Shown piece after piece: positions 1 to 6,550 of a stretch of 10,243 nucleotides of DNA (positions are counted from its first letter, which is position 1; every line of letters starts with the position of its first letter). This DNA comes from Puniceicoccales bacterium (GTDB lineage: Bacteria; Verrucomicrobiota; Verrucomicrobiia; Opitutales; LL51), in contig JAIRLD010000068.1 of NCBI GenBank assembly GCA_031259665.1, positions 1 to 10,243 of the forward strand, in the 5' to 3' direction. Below the pieces are notes generated by a model. That model was given only the letters and a program-made list of their open reading frames with translations. It made no database searches and had not been told where the DNA came from. A program made the position numbers and the translations under genes.

Positions 1-124
1 TTAGCTACTTGCATCGTACTCCATATAACCATTCCCATCGTTTTCACCTAATTGCCTAGAAGTTTTTAAATTACTCCACGAAAAACTATATTCCACAAAA
101 AATTATATTTTTCAATTTTAGTGT

Positions 125-151
125 TTGACTAAAAATTTACCCCAATATAAT
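125..151 (+). promoter_or_regulatory. Putative sigma-70-type promoter of the T3SS operon
   Basis: A TTGACT box (125-130) and a perfect TATAAT box (146-151) are separated by 15 nt, slightly shorter than the ideal 17. This is the only good promoter-like pair before sctJ. The predicted transcript start (about 158-160) lies downstream of the first ATG at 150, so translation would begin at the in-frame ATG at 162 on a practically leaderless mRNA. The sequence 1-124 is A/T-rich, and I see no supportable gene in it on either strand. Confidence 0.45.
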
Positions 152-1058
152 GCGCGAACGTATGGATGGAGGAAAAAGATGGCCTAATGCTATATTAGGG
201 GTAATTTTATTAGTATTTAGTTTACTATTATCGGGCTGCGGAATCGTGACGCTGTTCAATAATCTAGAGGAGACGGAGGTCAATGAAATGATTGCTATAC
301 TGAAACAGTATGGCGTTTCGGCGACGAAAATAATTGGAAAGGAAAGCTGTGCGTTATCGGTTCCGAGCGGTAGTTTTTCAGTTGCGATTGACCTACTGAG
401 TGCGCAGGGATATCCGCTCCCCAAATATCAAACATTGGGCGACGTTTTTAAGAAATCGGGTCTCGTTTCTTCGCCGTTGGAGGAGCGGGTACGGTTCATG
501 AATGCGCTTGCGGAAAGTGTGGCGTTGACGTTGAGTAAAGTTCCCGGGGTATTGCAATCCCGGGTCCATATCGTTCTTCCGGAAAATGATCCCTACGCGG
601 AAAAGGTGACGCCGTCATCGGCGGCCGTTTTCCTGGTGTACCGTTCCGATTCGATGGTGGAAGATTACGTTCGCGATATTAAATATCTGGTGACGAATAG
701 CATTGAGGGGTTGGAGTTCGATAAGGTAACGGTTGCATTATTTCCGAAGACGCTGCCACCGTTACCGAAAGCATTGGGTAAAAGCGATACGCTATTTTCG
801 ATAGCCGGTATCGAAATGACGGAGGGATCCAAGATGCAATTCTTTGTGATCGTTGGGATATTGGTTGCGATTATCCTAGGCCTATTACTGGCTATAATAT
901 CTATGATTATGGCGACGAAGCGCAAGAAGAAGGAAAAGGAAGTCAAGGTTGAGAATCTAGCGGAAGTGACGGATAGTCCAATACCCGAAGGTGCTGCGGA
1001 AACGTTGGATGATGATCCGGCGCGGCCGACTCCGATTCAAGAACTTGAAAAAGAGTAG
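150..1058 (+). CDS. sctJ: T3SS inner-membrane ring lipoprotein SctJ (YscJ/FliF family)
   Basis: SctJ forms, with SctD, the inner-membrane ring of the type III secretion basal body. The product (302 aa) starts with a lipoprotein signal: a hydrophobic stretch at residues 14-29 ends in the lipobox LLSGC, with Cys30 as the expected lipidation site. Residues 33-200 match the YscJ/FliF ring-building domains, including the typical segments SPLEERVRFMNALAESVA and GVLQSRVHIVLPENDP. A C-terminal transmembrane helix (about 230-254) is followed by a basic stretch and an acidic cytoplasmic tail, as in Yersinia YscJ. It is the first gene of the operon, 41 nt before sctK. The start is uncertain: neither ATG 150 nor ATG 162 has a Shine-Dalgarno site. 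ATG 162 is favoured if the TATAAT at 146-151 is the real -10, and both starts keep the signal intact. The family call is secure. Confidence 0.95.
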   Translation: MRERMDGGKRWPNAILGVILLVFSLLLSGCGIVTLFNNLEETEVNEMIAILKQYGVSATKIIGKESCALSVPSGSFSVAIDLLSAQGYPLPKYQTLGDVFKKSGLVSSPLEERVRFMNALAESVALTLSKVPGVLQSRVHIVLPENDPYAEKVTPSSAAVFLVYRSDSMVEDYVRDIKYLVTNSIEGLEFDKVTVALFPKTLPPLPKALGKSDTLFSIAGIEMTEGSKMQFFVIVGILVAIILGLLLAIISMIMATKRKKKEKEVKVENLAEVTDSPIPEGAAETLDDDPARPTPIQELEKE

Positions 1059-1099
1059 TATATCGACGGTAGCAGATTTGTTTATAAGGATAATGGAAA

Positions 1100-1786
1100 A
1101 TGGAAACGGCAGCATATATTTCAGGTCTATTGCGCAACGATATGCGTTTATTTTCGACGATCTACAATTTCAATAATGGAATGATCAATTACATGCATAA
1201 GGATTTTGTTCCGGGGGTATTATCTGAGCAATTCGTCAAACCCCTGAGGCAATCGATCTACTGCGGAAAGTTTTTGGAGTATGTTCGCCGATTGCTAGGG
1301 ATCGAAAATCAAGGGTGGTATAACTTTTCGGAAACGCGTTATTTTCTTTGCCTACTATCGGCGGAGGAGATCCATCGCATCATTTGTTACGTGGGCGGCA
1401 TTTGTTTTTCGGAACAGATTCGAAAGATTATTTGGGGGCGCGAGTTACTAAAAATTAAAGGAACCATCGGTAATGATGCCTATCTTTTTTCGATACGCAG
1501 CGCACCATTCATGTTAAAGGCGGGTGTTGCGGAAAGTTTCCGAACGGAAGGATCGACGCTCGTTGAAAGTATTTTTAATACGGGAAAAACGATTATTGAG
1601 ATGGGTTTAGCGGGTATTTCGCAGGAGGTTACCCAGCGCTTCATTTTGAAATTTCCGAAAAACTTTGGATGGAATTTCAACCATAGGGTTGACGATCCTC
1701 AGTATTATTTTGAGTTCATAAAAAAAGTTGTGAAACGCGCCCTCGCGGAAAGCGATAGCATTGCCGTTTCTATGATAAAGGCCTAA
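1100..1786 (+). CDS. sctK: T3SS sorting-platform protein SctK (YscK family)
   Basis: SctK is a cytoplasmic adaptor that links the SctD/SctJ ring to the SctQ-SctL-SctN sorting platform. The 228-aa product has no signal peptide or membrane segment. It shows the pattern of the YscK family: a central helical block around residues 80-117 (YFLCLLSAEEIHRIICYVGG, then a hydrophobic helix ending IRKIIWGRELLKIK), followed by a SIRSAPFML segment. Position supports the call, since it lies between sctJ and sctL exactly as in the Yersinia yscJ-yscK-yscL order. AAGGA at 1086-1090 lies 9 nt before the chosen ATG; an out-of-frame ATG at 1093 is ignored. SctK proteins are poorly conserved, so the call rests on both the pattern and the synteny. 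Confidence 0.8.
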   Translation: METAAYISGLLRNDMRLFSTIYNFNNGMINYMHKDFVPGVLSEQFVKPLRQSIYCGKFLEYVRRLLGIENQGWYNFSETRYFLCLLSAEEIHRIICYVGGICFSEQIRKIIWGRELLKIKGTIGNDAYLFSIRSAPFMLKAGVAESFRTEGSTLVESIFNTGKTIIEMGLAGISQEVTQRFILKFPKNFGWNFNHRVDDPQYYFEFIKKVVKRALAESDSIAVSMIKA

Positions 1787-1788
1787 CT

Positions 1789-2763
1789 ATGTTACACATT
1801 AGCAGAGAAAAATTTCAATTATTACCGGAGGGAAAGGTACTTAAGTGGGAGGATTATTGTGCCTACCTGGAGGCCGAAAACGCCGTCAATCACGCCTACC
1901 GGGAAAATGATAAATTGATCCAGCATGCGAGCCAGCTCTGCAATAAACTCGTTGCGGATACCAATGCCCAGATTACGGAACTCATTGGTGCGGCTAACGT
2001 TCGGGCTCAAGGGTTAATCGACCAGGCTAACCAAAACGCTGAAAAAATTATCCAGGAAGCGAATGAGAAGAGCCAAAAGATTTTAGATGAGGCCATCGAT
2101 AAGCGGGAACAAATCTTCGAGGAAGCTAAAAAATACTACGCAAATGAGGCTAAGCGCGGCTACGACGATGGCTACGCAACCGGTAAGGAGGAAATGGCTA
2201 AGCAACTCGCCGAACTCACCGTAAAAAGTGCCGACAATATGAAATATCTGGAGAGCAGTATCGCGGGACTCGTGATAAAGGCTCTGCAGCGCATCATTGG
2301 AGAGGTCGATCGTCGAGAGTTGATTGTAAATGTCGTTCGCCAGGCGTTGAAGGCCGTGAAAAATCAACAGGAGGCCATTCTAAAGGTTTCGCCTCAGGAT
2401 TCTCAGGCGGTACGCGATAATTTGAAGGAAATTTTATCCGATGGTATCGTCGACTACTTGGAAGTGGTAGCCGATTCGCGGCTAAAACCGGGAACCTGTA
2501 TTTTGGAGACCGATCTGGGCGTCGTCGATGCCAGTTTGGATGTTCAAGTGGAAGCGATTATCGGAGCATTCAAAAAGGTAATGCCCAAGGATAGTGAAGC
2601 CGCTGTTGAGGGCGATTCGTTGGATGAAAAAGAAAGTACGGATGAAGAAAATTTAGAAAAAATAGCTCCAGAAACGGAAGAAAATGAGGTAGTCGGGGAA
2701 AAAGAGGCTGAAACGGAAGATTCCGAGGAAGTAGCAGAAGAGGAAGGGGGCGATGCACCATGA
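1789..2763 (+). CDS. sctL: T3SS stator protein SctL (YscL/FliH family)
   Basis: SctL is the peripheral-stalk-like regulator that binds the ATPase SctN and tethers it to SctQ in the cytosolic sorting platform. The 324-aa product has an N-terminal region (1-45), a long charged helix (about 46-150), a GYDDGYATGKEE segment near 124-135 typical of FliH/YscL, and a C-terminal globular domain (about 155-265) ending in the family signature around ETDLGVVDASLDVQVEAI. Residues 69-113 follow a strict 11-residue repeat, with Ala at 69, 80, 91, 102 and 113. Residues 268-324 form a very acidic, Glu-rich low-complexity tail, longer than usual for family members of about 210-230 aa. It starts 2 nt after sctK, and its stop overlaps the sctN start in ATGA, which suggests translational coupling. 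Confidence 0.92.
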   Translation: MLHISREKFQLLPEGKVLKWEDYCAYLEAENAVNHAYRENDKLIQHASQLCNKLVADTNAQITELIGAANVRAQGLIDQANQNAEKIIQEANEKSQKILDEAIDKREQIFEEAKKYYANEAKRGYDDGYATGKEEMAKQLAELTVKSADNMKYLESSIAGLVIKALQRIIGEVDRRELIVNVVRQALKAVKNQQEAILKVSPQDSQAVRDNLKEILSDGIVDYLEVVADSRLKPGTCILETDLGVVDASLDVQVEAIIGAFKKVMPKDSEAAVEGDSLDEKESTDEENLEKIAPETEENEVVGEKEAETEDSEEVAEEEGGDAP

Positions 2764-4121
2764 AAAAGGAAACTTCAGTAACGAACGCGAATCCATTCGA
2801 ACAGGTAACGGCGACGTTCGATCAGCTCCTTGAGGAGACCAAAACCATTAAAACGAAGGGGAAAGTAACCCAGGTCGTCGGAACGATCATTAAGGCAATG
2901 GTTCCCAATGTTAAGGTGGGTGAACTGTGTATTTTGCGTACACCGTGGGAAGATACGGAGGTTTGGACGGAAGTGGTTGGCTTTGAAAAACAGGCGGCGA
3001 TTTTGTCTCCCCTCGGCGAACTTATGGGTATTTCGTCGGCGACGGAGGTGCTTCCGACGGGTGACGTACATAAGGTGGGTGTCGGCGATGATTTACTGGG
3101 ACGGGTCGTCGACGGTCTAGGCCGTGTAACCGTAGAATCGATTGAGGAAAAGGGCGAATTTATTCCGGAGGCGCAGTATCCCGTCTATGCCGATCCGCCG
3201 GCGCCGATGTCTCGGGCTCCCATTGCCATACCCATATCGCTCGGTGTACGGGCATTTGATGGCTTACTAACCTGTGGTGAGGGCCAGCGGATCGGCATAT
3301 TTGCTGCGGCTGGCGGTGGTAAAAGTACGCTTTTGGCGCAAATTATTCGCAACACGGAGGCGGAAATCAGTGTATTGGCGCTGATCGGCGAGCGGGGTCG
3401 TGAGGTGCGTGAATTCGTGGAAAAGGACCTCGGCGTAGAAGGTATGAAGCGGGCGGTTTTGGTTATTGCGACATCGGAACGGACGGCGATGGAGCGTTTG
3501 AAGGCGGCCTACGTTGCAACGGCGATTGCGGAATACTTCCGCGACAAGAATAAGAAAGTTTTACTCATGATGGATTCCGTGACGCGTTTCGGCCGTGCGC
3601 AGCGCGAGATCGGGTTAGCGGCGGGTGAACCTCCGGCGAGAAGGGGATTTCCGCCATCCGTATTTGCAACGCTTCCGAAATTGATGGAGCGGGCGGGCCA
3701 ATCGCCCAAGGGATCGATTACGGCGCTTTACACCGTATTGGTCGAAGGTGATGACATGACGGAACCCATTGCCGATGAGACGCGATCCATTTTGGACGGC
3801 CACGTCATTCTATCGCGAAAGCTAGGTTCGGCGAACCATTATCCGGCAATCGATGTTTTAGCGAGTATTAGTCGTTGTATGAGTGCGATTGTGGACGACG
3901 CTCACAAGGCAGCGGCTGGAAAATTGAGGAGTATTTTAGCGAAATACAGTGAAGTTGAGCTACTCGTGCGCATTGGTGAGTACAAGCGGGGTTCAGATCC
4001 GGTAACGGATGAGGCAATCGATCGGGTTGATGGCTGCAATAATTTTCTTAAGCAGGGGCAAAAGGAGTGTAATACATTTGATGAAACGGTTCAGATGCTC
4101 AAGAAGGTAGTGGGAATGTAA
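2760..4121 (+). CDS. sctN: T3SS export ATPase SctN (YscN/FliI family)
   Basis: SctN is the hexameric ATPase at the cytoplasmic face of the injectisome. It strips chaperones from substrates and unfolds them. The 453-aa product has an N-terminal beta-barrel region (about 35-105), then the F1-type nucleotide-binding core. The core shows Walker A AAAGGGKST (182-190), the GERGREVREF segment with the catalytic Glu211, Walker B VLLMMD (267-272), and the hallmark stretch SVTRFGRAQREIGLAAGEPP (273-292) continuing into ARRGFPPSVF. YKRGSDPVTDEAI near 409-421 is typical of the C-terminal domain. All catalytic residues are present. The SVTRFGRAQREIGLAAGEPP form identifies it as a T3SS/flagellar ATPase rather than an F1 beta subunit. 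The lack of any flagellar gene and the SctJ/K/L neighbours favour SctN over FliI. Its start overlaps the sctL stop by 4 nt. Confidence 0.97.
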   Translation: MKKETSVTNANPFEQVTATFDQLLEETKTIKTKGKVTQVVGTIIKAMVPNVKVGELCILRTPWEDTEVWTEVVGFEKQAAILSPLGELMGISSATEVLPTGDVHKVGVGDDLLGRVVDGLGRVTVESIEEKGEFIPEAQYPVYADPPAPMSRAPIAIPISLGVRAFDGLLTCGEGQRIGIFAAAGGGKSTLLAQIIRNTEAEISVLALIGERGREVREFVEKDLGVEGMKRAVLVIATSERTAMERLKAAYVATAIAEYFRDKNKKVLLMMDSVTRFGRAQREIGLAAGEPPARRGFPPSVFATLPKLMERAGQSPKGSITALYTVLVEGDDMTEPIADETRSILDGHVILSRKLGSANHYPAIDVLASISRCMSAIVDDAHKAAAGKLRSILAKYSEVELLVRIGEYKRGSDPVTDEAIDRVDGCNNFLKQGQKECNTFDETVQMLKKVVGM

Positions 4122-4127
4122 TTCAGC

Positions 4128-4601
4128 ATGGCACGGAAATACGAGTTGGACGATTTACTGCGGGTACGGGGAATTCGCAAGGATCGCGCTGAAAAAAACC
4201 TAAAGGAGGCCCAACAGCTACTGAAGGAGGCGGAGCAAGCGATCGTCAAAGCCAAACAGGAATTGGAAGACTATAAGATTTTCGTCGTTCAGGAGACCAA
4301 GCGATTATACGATCAGATTTTAAAAAAGCGCATTAATAAAAATGAAATTGATAACATAAATTTCATGGTAAAGGAATTACAGAATAAAATTTTTGATTAT
4401 CAGAAGCGGGTAGAGGAAGCGATATTAGCCTGTGACAAAGCGAAGGAAAATTTAGATAATTGTCGGGAGGAGTTACGTCTTGCAGAGCGAAATATTGACA
4501 AGATCGAGTCGATGAAGGATGTCTGGCGTGAGCAAGTTAAGTTAGAAGAAGAGCGGCAAGCGGATGCAGAAATGGAGGATCTTCCGGCAAAACGAAAGTA
4601 A
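4128..4601 (+). CDS. sctO: T3SS ATPase central stalk SctO (YscO/FliJ-like)
   Basis: SctO inserts into the SctN hexamer like the gamma subunit of F1-ATPase and contacts the export gate component SctV. The 157-aa product is almost wholly a charged antiparallel coiled coil (about residues 12-145), with no membrane segment, and its size fits YscO (about 150-155 aa). The N-terminus, MARKYELDDLLRVRGIRKDR followed by AEKNL, resembles the family start, in which a short helix carrying an L-x-R-x-R-x-x-R-A pattern opens the hairpin. It lies 6 nt downstream of sctN, as in most T3SS loci. No clear Shine-Dalgarno site stands close to the ATG, so translation is probably coupled to sctN. Sequence alone is weak for such a coiled coil, but with position the call is strong. 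Confidence 0.85.
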   Translation: MARKYELDDLLRVRGIRKDRAEKNLKEAQQLLKEAEQAIVKAKQELEDYKIFVVQETKRLYDQILKKRINKNEIDNINFMVKELQNKIFDYQKRVEEAILACDKAKENLDNCREELRLAERNIDKIESMKDVWREQVKLEEERQADAEMEDLPAKRK

Positions 4602-4625
4602 ATTTTCATAGAAAGGATAGAAAAG

Positions 4626-6095
4626 ATGAGTGAAATAAAAATCAGTACCAATGATACAAATACGAAACCGGTTCGAGTAGAGCCGGTAAGAACTCGGGAG
4701 CAGCCGGATATACGGGATGTGAATCATTTTCAAGCGCTTTTAAGCGAACGGGTAGAAGGTGATCAAAAGAAAAATTCCAAACGGGATTCGAAAGAAAACG
4801 AAACCAAGGAATCCGGAGGTAATCCATTTATTTTTGGGTTATTTTTGAACGAGAAATCGGAGGTCATGACAAAGAGAGATGAAGTTACTTTAGATCGAGA
4901 GGATACGAAGTTCAGAGTAGGGAAGCCCGAAGAGAGGGAAAGTGGTGTAGCAACGTCAGAAGCCGGACAATTTTTAGGAAAGGAAGAAACCATTCCAGTG
5001 GCGAAGTTTTCTTCGGAAGGCACAAAAATCAGTATAAAGGAGGAGGCTGTAGCGGAAAGAAATGAAGTAAAGCTAAATCGAGAGGATGTAAAATTCGAAG
5101 TGAAAGAGTTCGAAACCAAAGAGAATATGGTTCTACCCGGACAATTTTTAGGAAAGGAAGAAACCATTCCAGTGGCGAAGTTTTTTCCAGAAAGTACTCA
5201 AACAAACGTAGAAGAGGTGATTGGATTAGTAGAGAGAGAAAAATTCAAGTCTGAGAACGTTGTCGTGACGGAAAAATTGGGGATCACATCGGAGAAAAAT
5301 GCAATAACCGAAGTGAGCAAAGTGGTTGTCGTAGGAGAAGAGGTGAAAGCGATTCCAGCTGGATTACTAAACGAAAAAACAGAAACTGTATCGGCAAAAA
5401 CTACAGTAACCGCGACGGAGAATCTCGTCGTGACAGAAAATTTCGTTCGGGGAGTTGTAAAGGCTGAAGCGAAGGAGGTAGTCGTCGCAGCGGAAAAAAA
5501 CGAAGCCGCAATAGAGAAAACTGTAGCATTCCCGAAGGAAAAAAAGGAGATAATTGCTGAACAAAAGGCAGAACAGGAAGAAGCGATTGGGTCGGAAAAA
5601 GGTGAAGTGAAAACGTCAGCGGTTGGAGGAGAAATACCGGCAAATATCCCATCGGGTGAAAAAATATTGGGTACATTGGGCCAAATTTCAGATACCAAAA
5701 TAATCGTTTCCGCCGAAGCAATTTCAAAAATTGGTAACGAAATTATCGAGCGCTTAAGGATTATGCAATCCGTTAATACTGCCAAACAGGAGGTTGTTAT
5801 TACATTCAAGGAGAATGTTTTGTCCGGGACGCAGGTTTCACTTGTCCGCAAAAAATCGGAACTCTCTCTGGTTTTTACGACGGTTGATGCGCAGTCTATG
5901 GAATTTTTAGCCGCAGGATACGACGGTTTACGAAACTTTTTGCTCGAACAGTTGAAAGATATTACAACGGTCCATATCAAATTCGAAGGGCGAGAGTTTA
6001 GTGATTTGGTCGAAAAAAATCCCCAAAAACGTCAGCAAAATCAGCAAGATCAGCAATCTGAAAAGGAGAATGAAAAAAATGAACCGCAAAGTTAG
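4626..6095 (+). CDS. sctP: T3SS needle-length/substrate-switch protein SctP (YscP/FliK-like)
   Basis: SctP measures needle length and switches the export apparatus from early to later substrates. The 489-aa product has the expected layout. A long, charged, low-complexity ruler (about 1-355) is rich in Glu, Lys and Val. A compact C-terminal switch domain follows (about 365-455), where VVITFKENVLSGTQVSLVRK and the LRNFLLEQL segment match the FliK/YscP C-terminal pattern. The tail (462-489) is Gln/Glu/Lys-rich. The ruler holds a 58-residue tandem unit: GQFLGKEETIPVAKF occurs at 114-128 and 172-186, each preceded by an R-[DN]-EV-x-L-[DN]-RED-x-KF block. AAAGGA at 4612-4617 precedes the ATG by 8 nt. 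Its place after sctO matches yscO-yscP. The long antisense frames over it are shadows of the repetitive ruler. Confidence 0.85.
   Translation: MSEIKISTNDTNTKPVRVEPVRTREQPDIRDVNHFQALLSERVEGDQKKNSKRDSKENETKESGGNPFIFGLFLNEKSEVMTKRDEVTLDREDTKFRVGKPEERESGVATSEAGQFLGKEETIPVAKFSSEGTKISIKEEAVAERNEVKLNREDVKFEVKEFETKENMVLPGQFLGKEETIPVAKFFPESTQTNVEEVIGLVEREKFKSENVVVTEKLGITSEKNAITEVSKVVVVGEEVKAIPAGLLNEKTETVSAKTTVTATENLVVTENFVRGVVKAEAKEVVVAAEKNEAAIEKTVAFPKEKKEIIAEQKAEQEEAIGSEKGEVKTSAVGGEIPANIPSGEKILGTLGQISDTKIIVSAEAISKIGNEIIERLRIMQSVNTAKQEVVITFKENVLSGTQVSLVRKKSELSLVFTTVDAQSMEFLAAGYDGLRNFLLEQLKDITTVHIKFEGREFSDLVEKNPQKRQQNQQDQQSEKENEKNEPQS
4963..5184 (+). repeat. Direct repeat inside the sctP ruler
   Basis: A 48-bp identical sequence occurs at 4963-5010 and again at 5137-5184. 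The spacing is 174 nt, exactly 58 codons. The DNA identity points to a fairly recent in-frame duplication of a ruler segment. Sequence between the copies is a diverged version of the sequence before the first copy. Confidence 0.85.
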
Positions 6096-6105
6096 TCAGG
6101 GTTGA
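6063..6105 (+). pseudogene. Orphan Shine-Dalgarno site and 11-codon frame after sctP
   Basis: Near the 3' end of sctP, AAGGAG (6063-6068) is followed by ATG at 6070 and an in-frame ATG at 6079. The second has better spacing (10 nt). The frame reads MKKMNRKVSQG and stops at 6103-6105. Such an overlap is how the next T3SS gene (normally sctQ) would be coupled to sctP, yet the frame ends at once and the tRNA promoter begins at 6102. It could be the stump of a lost downstream gene or a chance arrangement in a Lys/Glu-rich tail. I cannot tell these apart from the sequence. Confidence 0.3.
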
Positions 6106-6130
6106 CAAATTTTGTGGCTGTTTTTACTCC
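6102..6130 (+). promoter_or_regulatory. Putative promoter of the tRNA-Arg gene
   Basis: A perfect TTGACA (6102-6107) and a weaker TACTCC -10-like box (6125-6130) are spaced by 17 nt. The tRNA 5' end follows 9 nt after the -10, the usual distance for a tRNA transcribed with little leader. No terminator is visible between sctP and this promoter, so read-through from the T3SS operon is also possible. Confidence 0.5.
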
Positions 6131-6138
6131 AGTCTGGA

Positions 6139-6213
6139 GTCCCTATAGTTCAATGGATAGAACCGCGGTTTCCTAAACCGTTAATCCCAGTTCGAGTCTG
6201 GGTGGGGGCGCCA
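6139..6213 (+). tRNA. tRNA-Arg (anticodon CCT)
   Basis: The sequence folds into a full cloverleaf. The acceptor stem GTCCCTA/TGGGGGC pairs over 7 bp with two G-T pairs. The D stem is GTTC/GAAC, the anticodon stem GCGGT/ACCGT, and the loop TTCCTAA has anticodon CCT at 6172-6174. The variable loop has 4 nt, the T stem is CCCAG/CTGGG, and its loop is TTCGAGT. The discriminator G and an encoded CCA (6211-6213) complete the 75-nt gene. It reads AGG codons. It marks the junction between the T3SS operon and the kinase-like genes. I see no duplicated tRNA 3' end in the window that would mark an attachment site. Confidence 0.96.
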
Positions 6214-6227
6214 CTCGAGTTAACAGT

Positions 6228-6452
6228 AGGAATGTTTTTTCGACTTGACACATAATAGAGTAGAATCAAAGCTAAAAGGTAGAGGGAGGGAGCGGGCTGC
6301 TCGACCCCGGACGGGGGACAAAGCCTCTAATGTTTTTTGTCGTTTTGTCAAGCTTTTATGTTCAAATCTAGGTGGCAATAGTGCCACTTTAGCTGATAAT
6401 GGGAATGCTTTTTCGACTTGATACATCATGGAATAGAATCAAGCCTAGAAGG
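6228..6452 (+). repeat. Imperfect 52-bp direct repeat downstream of the tRNA
   Basis: Copies at 6228-6279 and 6401-6452 share GGAATG, TTTTTCGACTTGA, TAGAATCAA and AAGG in the same order and spacing, with roughly four in five bases equal by eye and no gap. They lie 173 nt apart and flank the GC-rich patch and the short hairpin. They do not resemble the kinase cassette. Confidence 0.7.
6280..6329 (+). ncRNA. Possible structured small RNA (GC-rich three-way fold)
   Basis: In an A/T-rich surrounding, TAGAGG (6280-6285) can pair with CCTCTA (6324-6329). This closes a loop that itself contains two hairpins: GAGC/GCTC (6290-6293 with 6299-6302) and CCCC/GGGG (6305-6308 with 6313-6316). TTTTTT follows at 6333-6338. 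No known RNA family is recognised and no promoter is clear, so this is a suggestion from folding by eye only. Confidence 0.25.
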
Positions 6453-6550
6453 CTGTCAATTCGCAAGACCATTAACACCTCCATTAGATTTTACTTCGCC
6501 CATTATTTTTTCTGGAATTTGGAAGATCGTTTTATTTCCCGATCACCTCG

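Larger units (their letters stand above)
6214..6550. other. Non-coding stretch between the tRNA and the kinase cassette
   Basis: No supportable gene is seen in these 337 nt. The one + frame here (about 6399-6581, 60 codons) has no ribosome binding site and no family pattern. The stretch contains an imperfect 52-bp direct repeat, a GC-rich foldable patch (6280-6329), and a perfect short hairpin GTGGCA-ATAG-TGCCAC (6372-6387). T-runs after the tRNA (6235-6240) lack a preceding stem. Confidence 0.6.

Noticed and set aside
1..105. Possible C-terminal end of a minus-strand gene (about 33 codons ending at TAA 1-3)
   Set aside because: The frame is closed upstream by a stop at 103-105 and has no convincing start, so it cannot be the tail of a longer gene.
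2760..4121. Flagellar ATPase FliI instead of SctN
   Set aside because: The families are hard to separate by motifs alone, but SctJ with a lipobox, SctK and SctP surround it and no flagellar gene is present.
5198..5980. 260-codon open frame on the - strand opposite sctP
   Set aside because: It is antisense to the repetitive Glu/Lys/Val-rich ruler, has Ser/Phe/Thr-biased composition, no ribosome binding site and no family pattern.
6245..6266. TTGACA and TAGAAT in the first 52-bp repeat as a promoter
   Set aside because: The two boxes are only 10 nt apart, and no -10-like box is present at 16-18 nt spacing.
6372..6387. Perfect hairpin GTGGCA-ATAG-TGCCAC as a terminator
   Set aside because: Only three T follow the stem and no gene ends just upstream. 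It is kept only as part of the description of the non-coding stretch.
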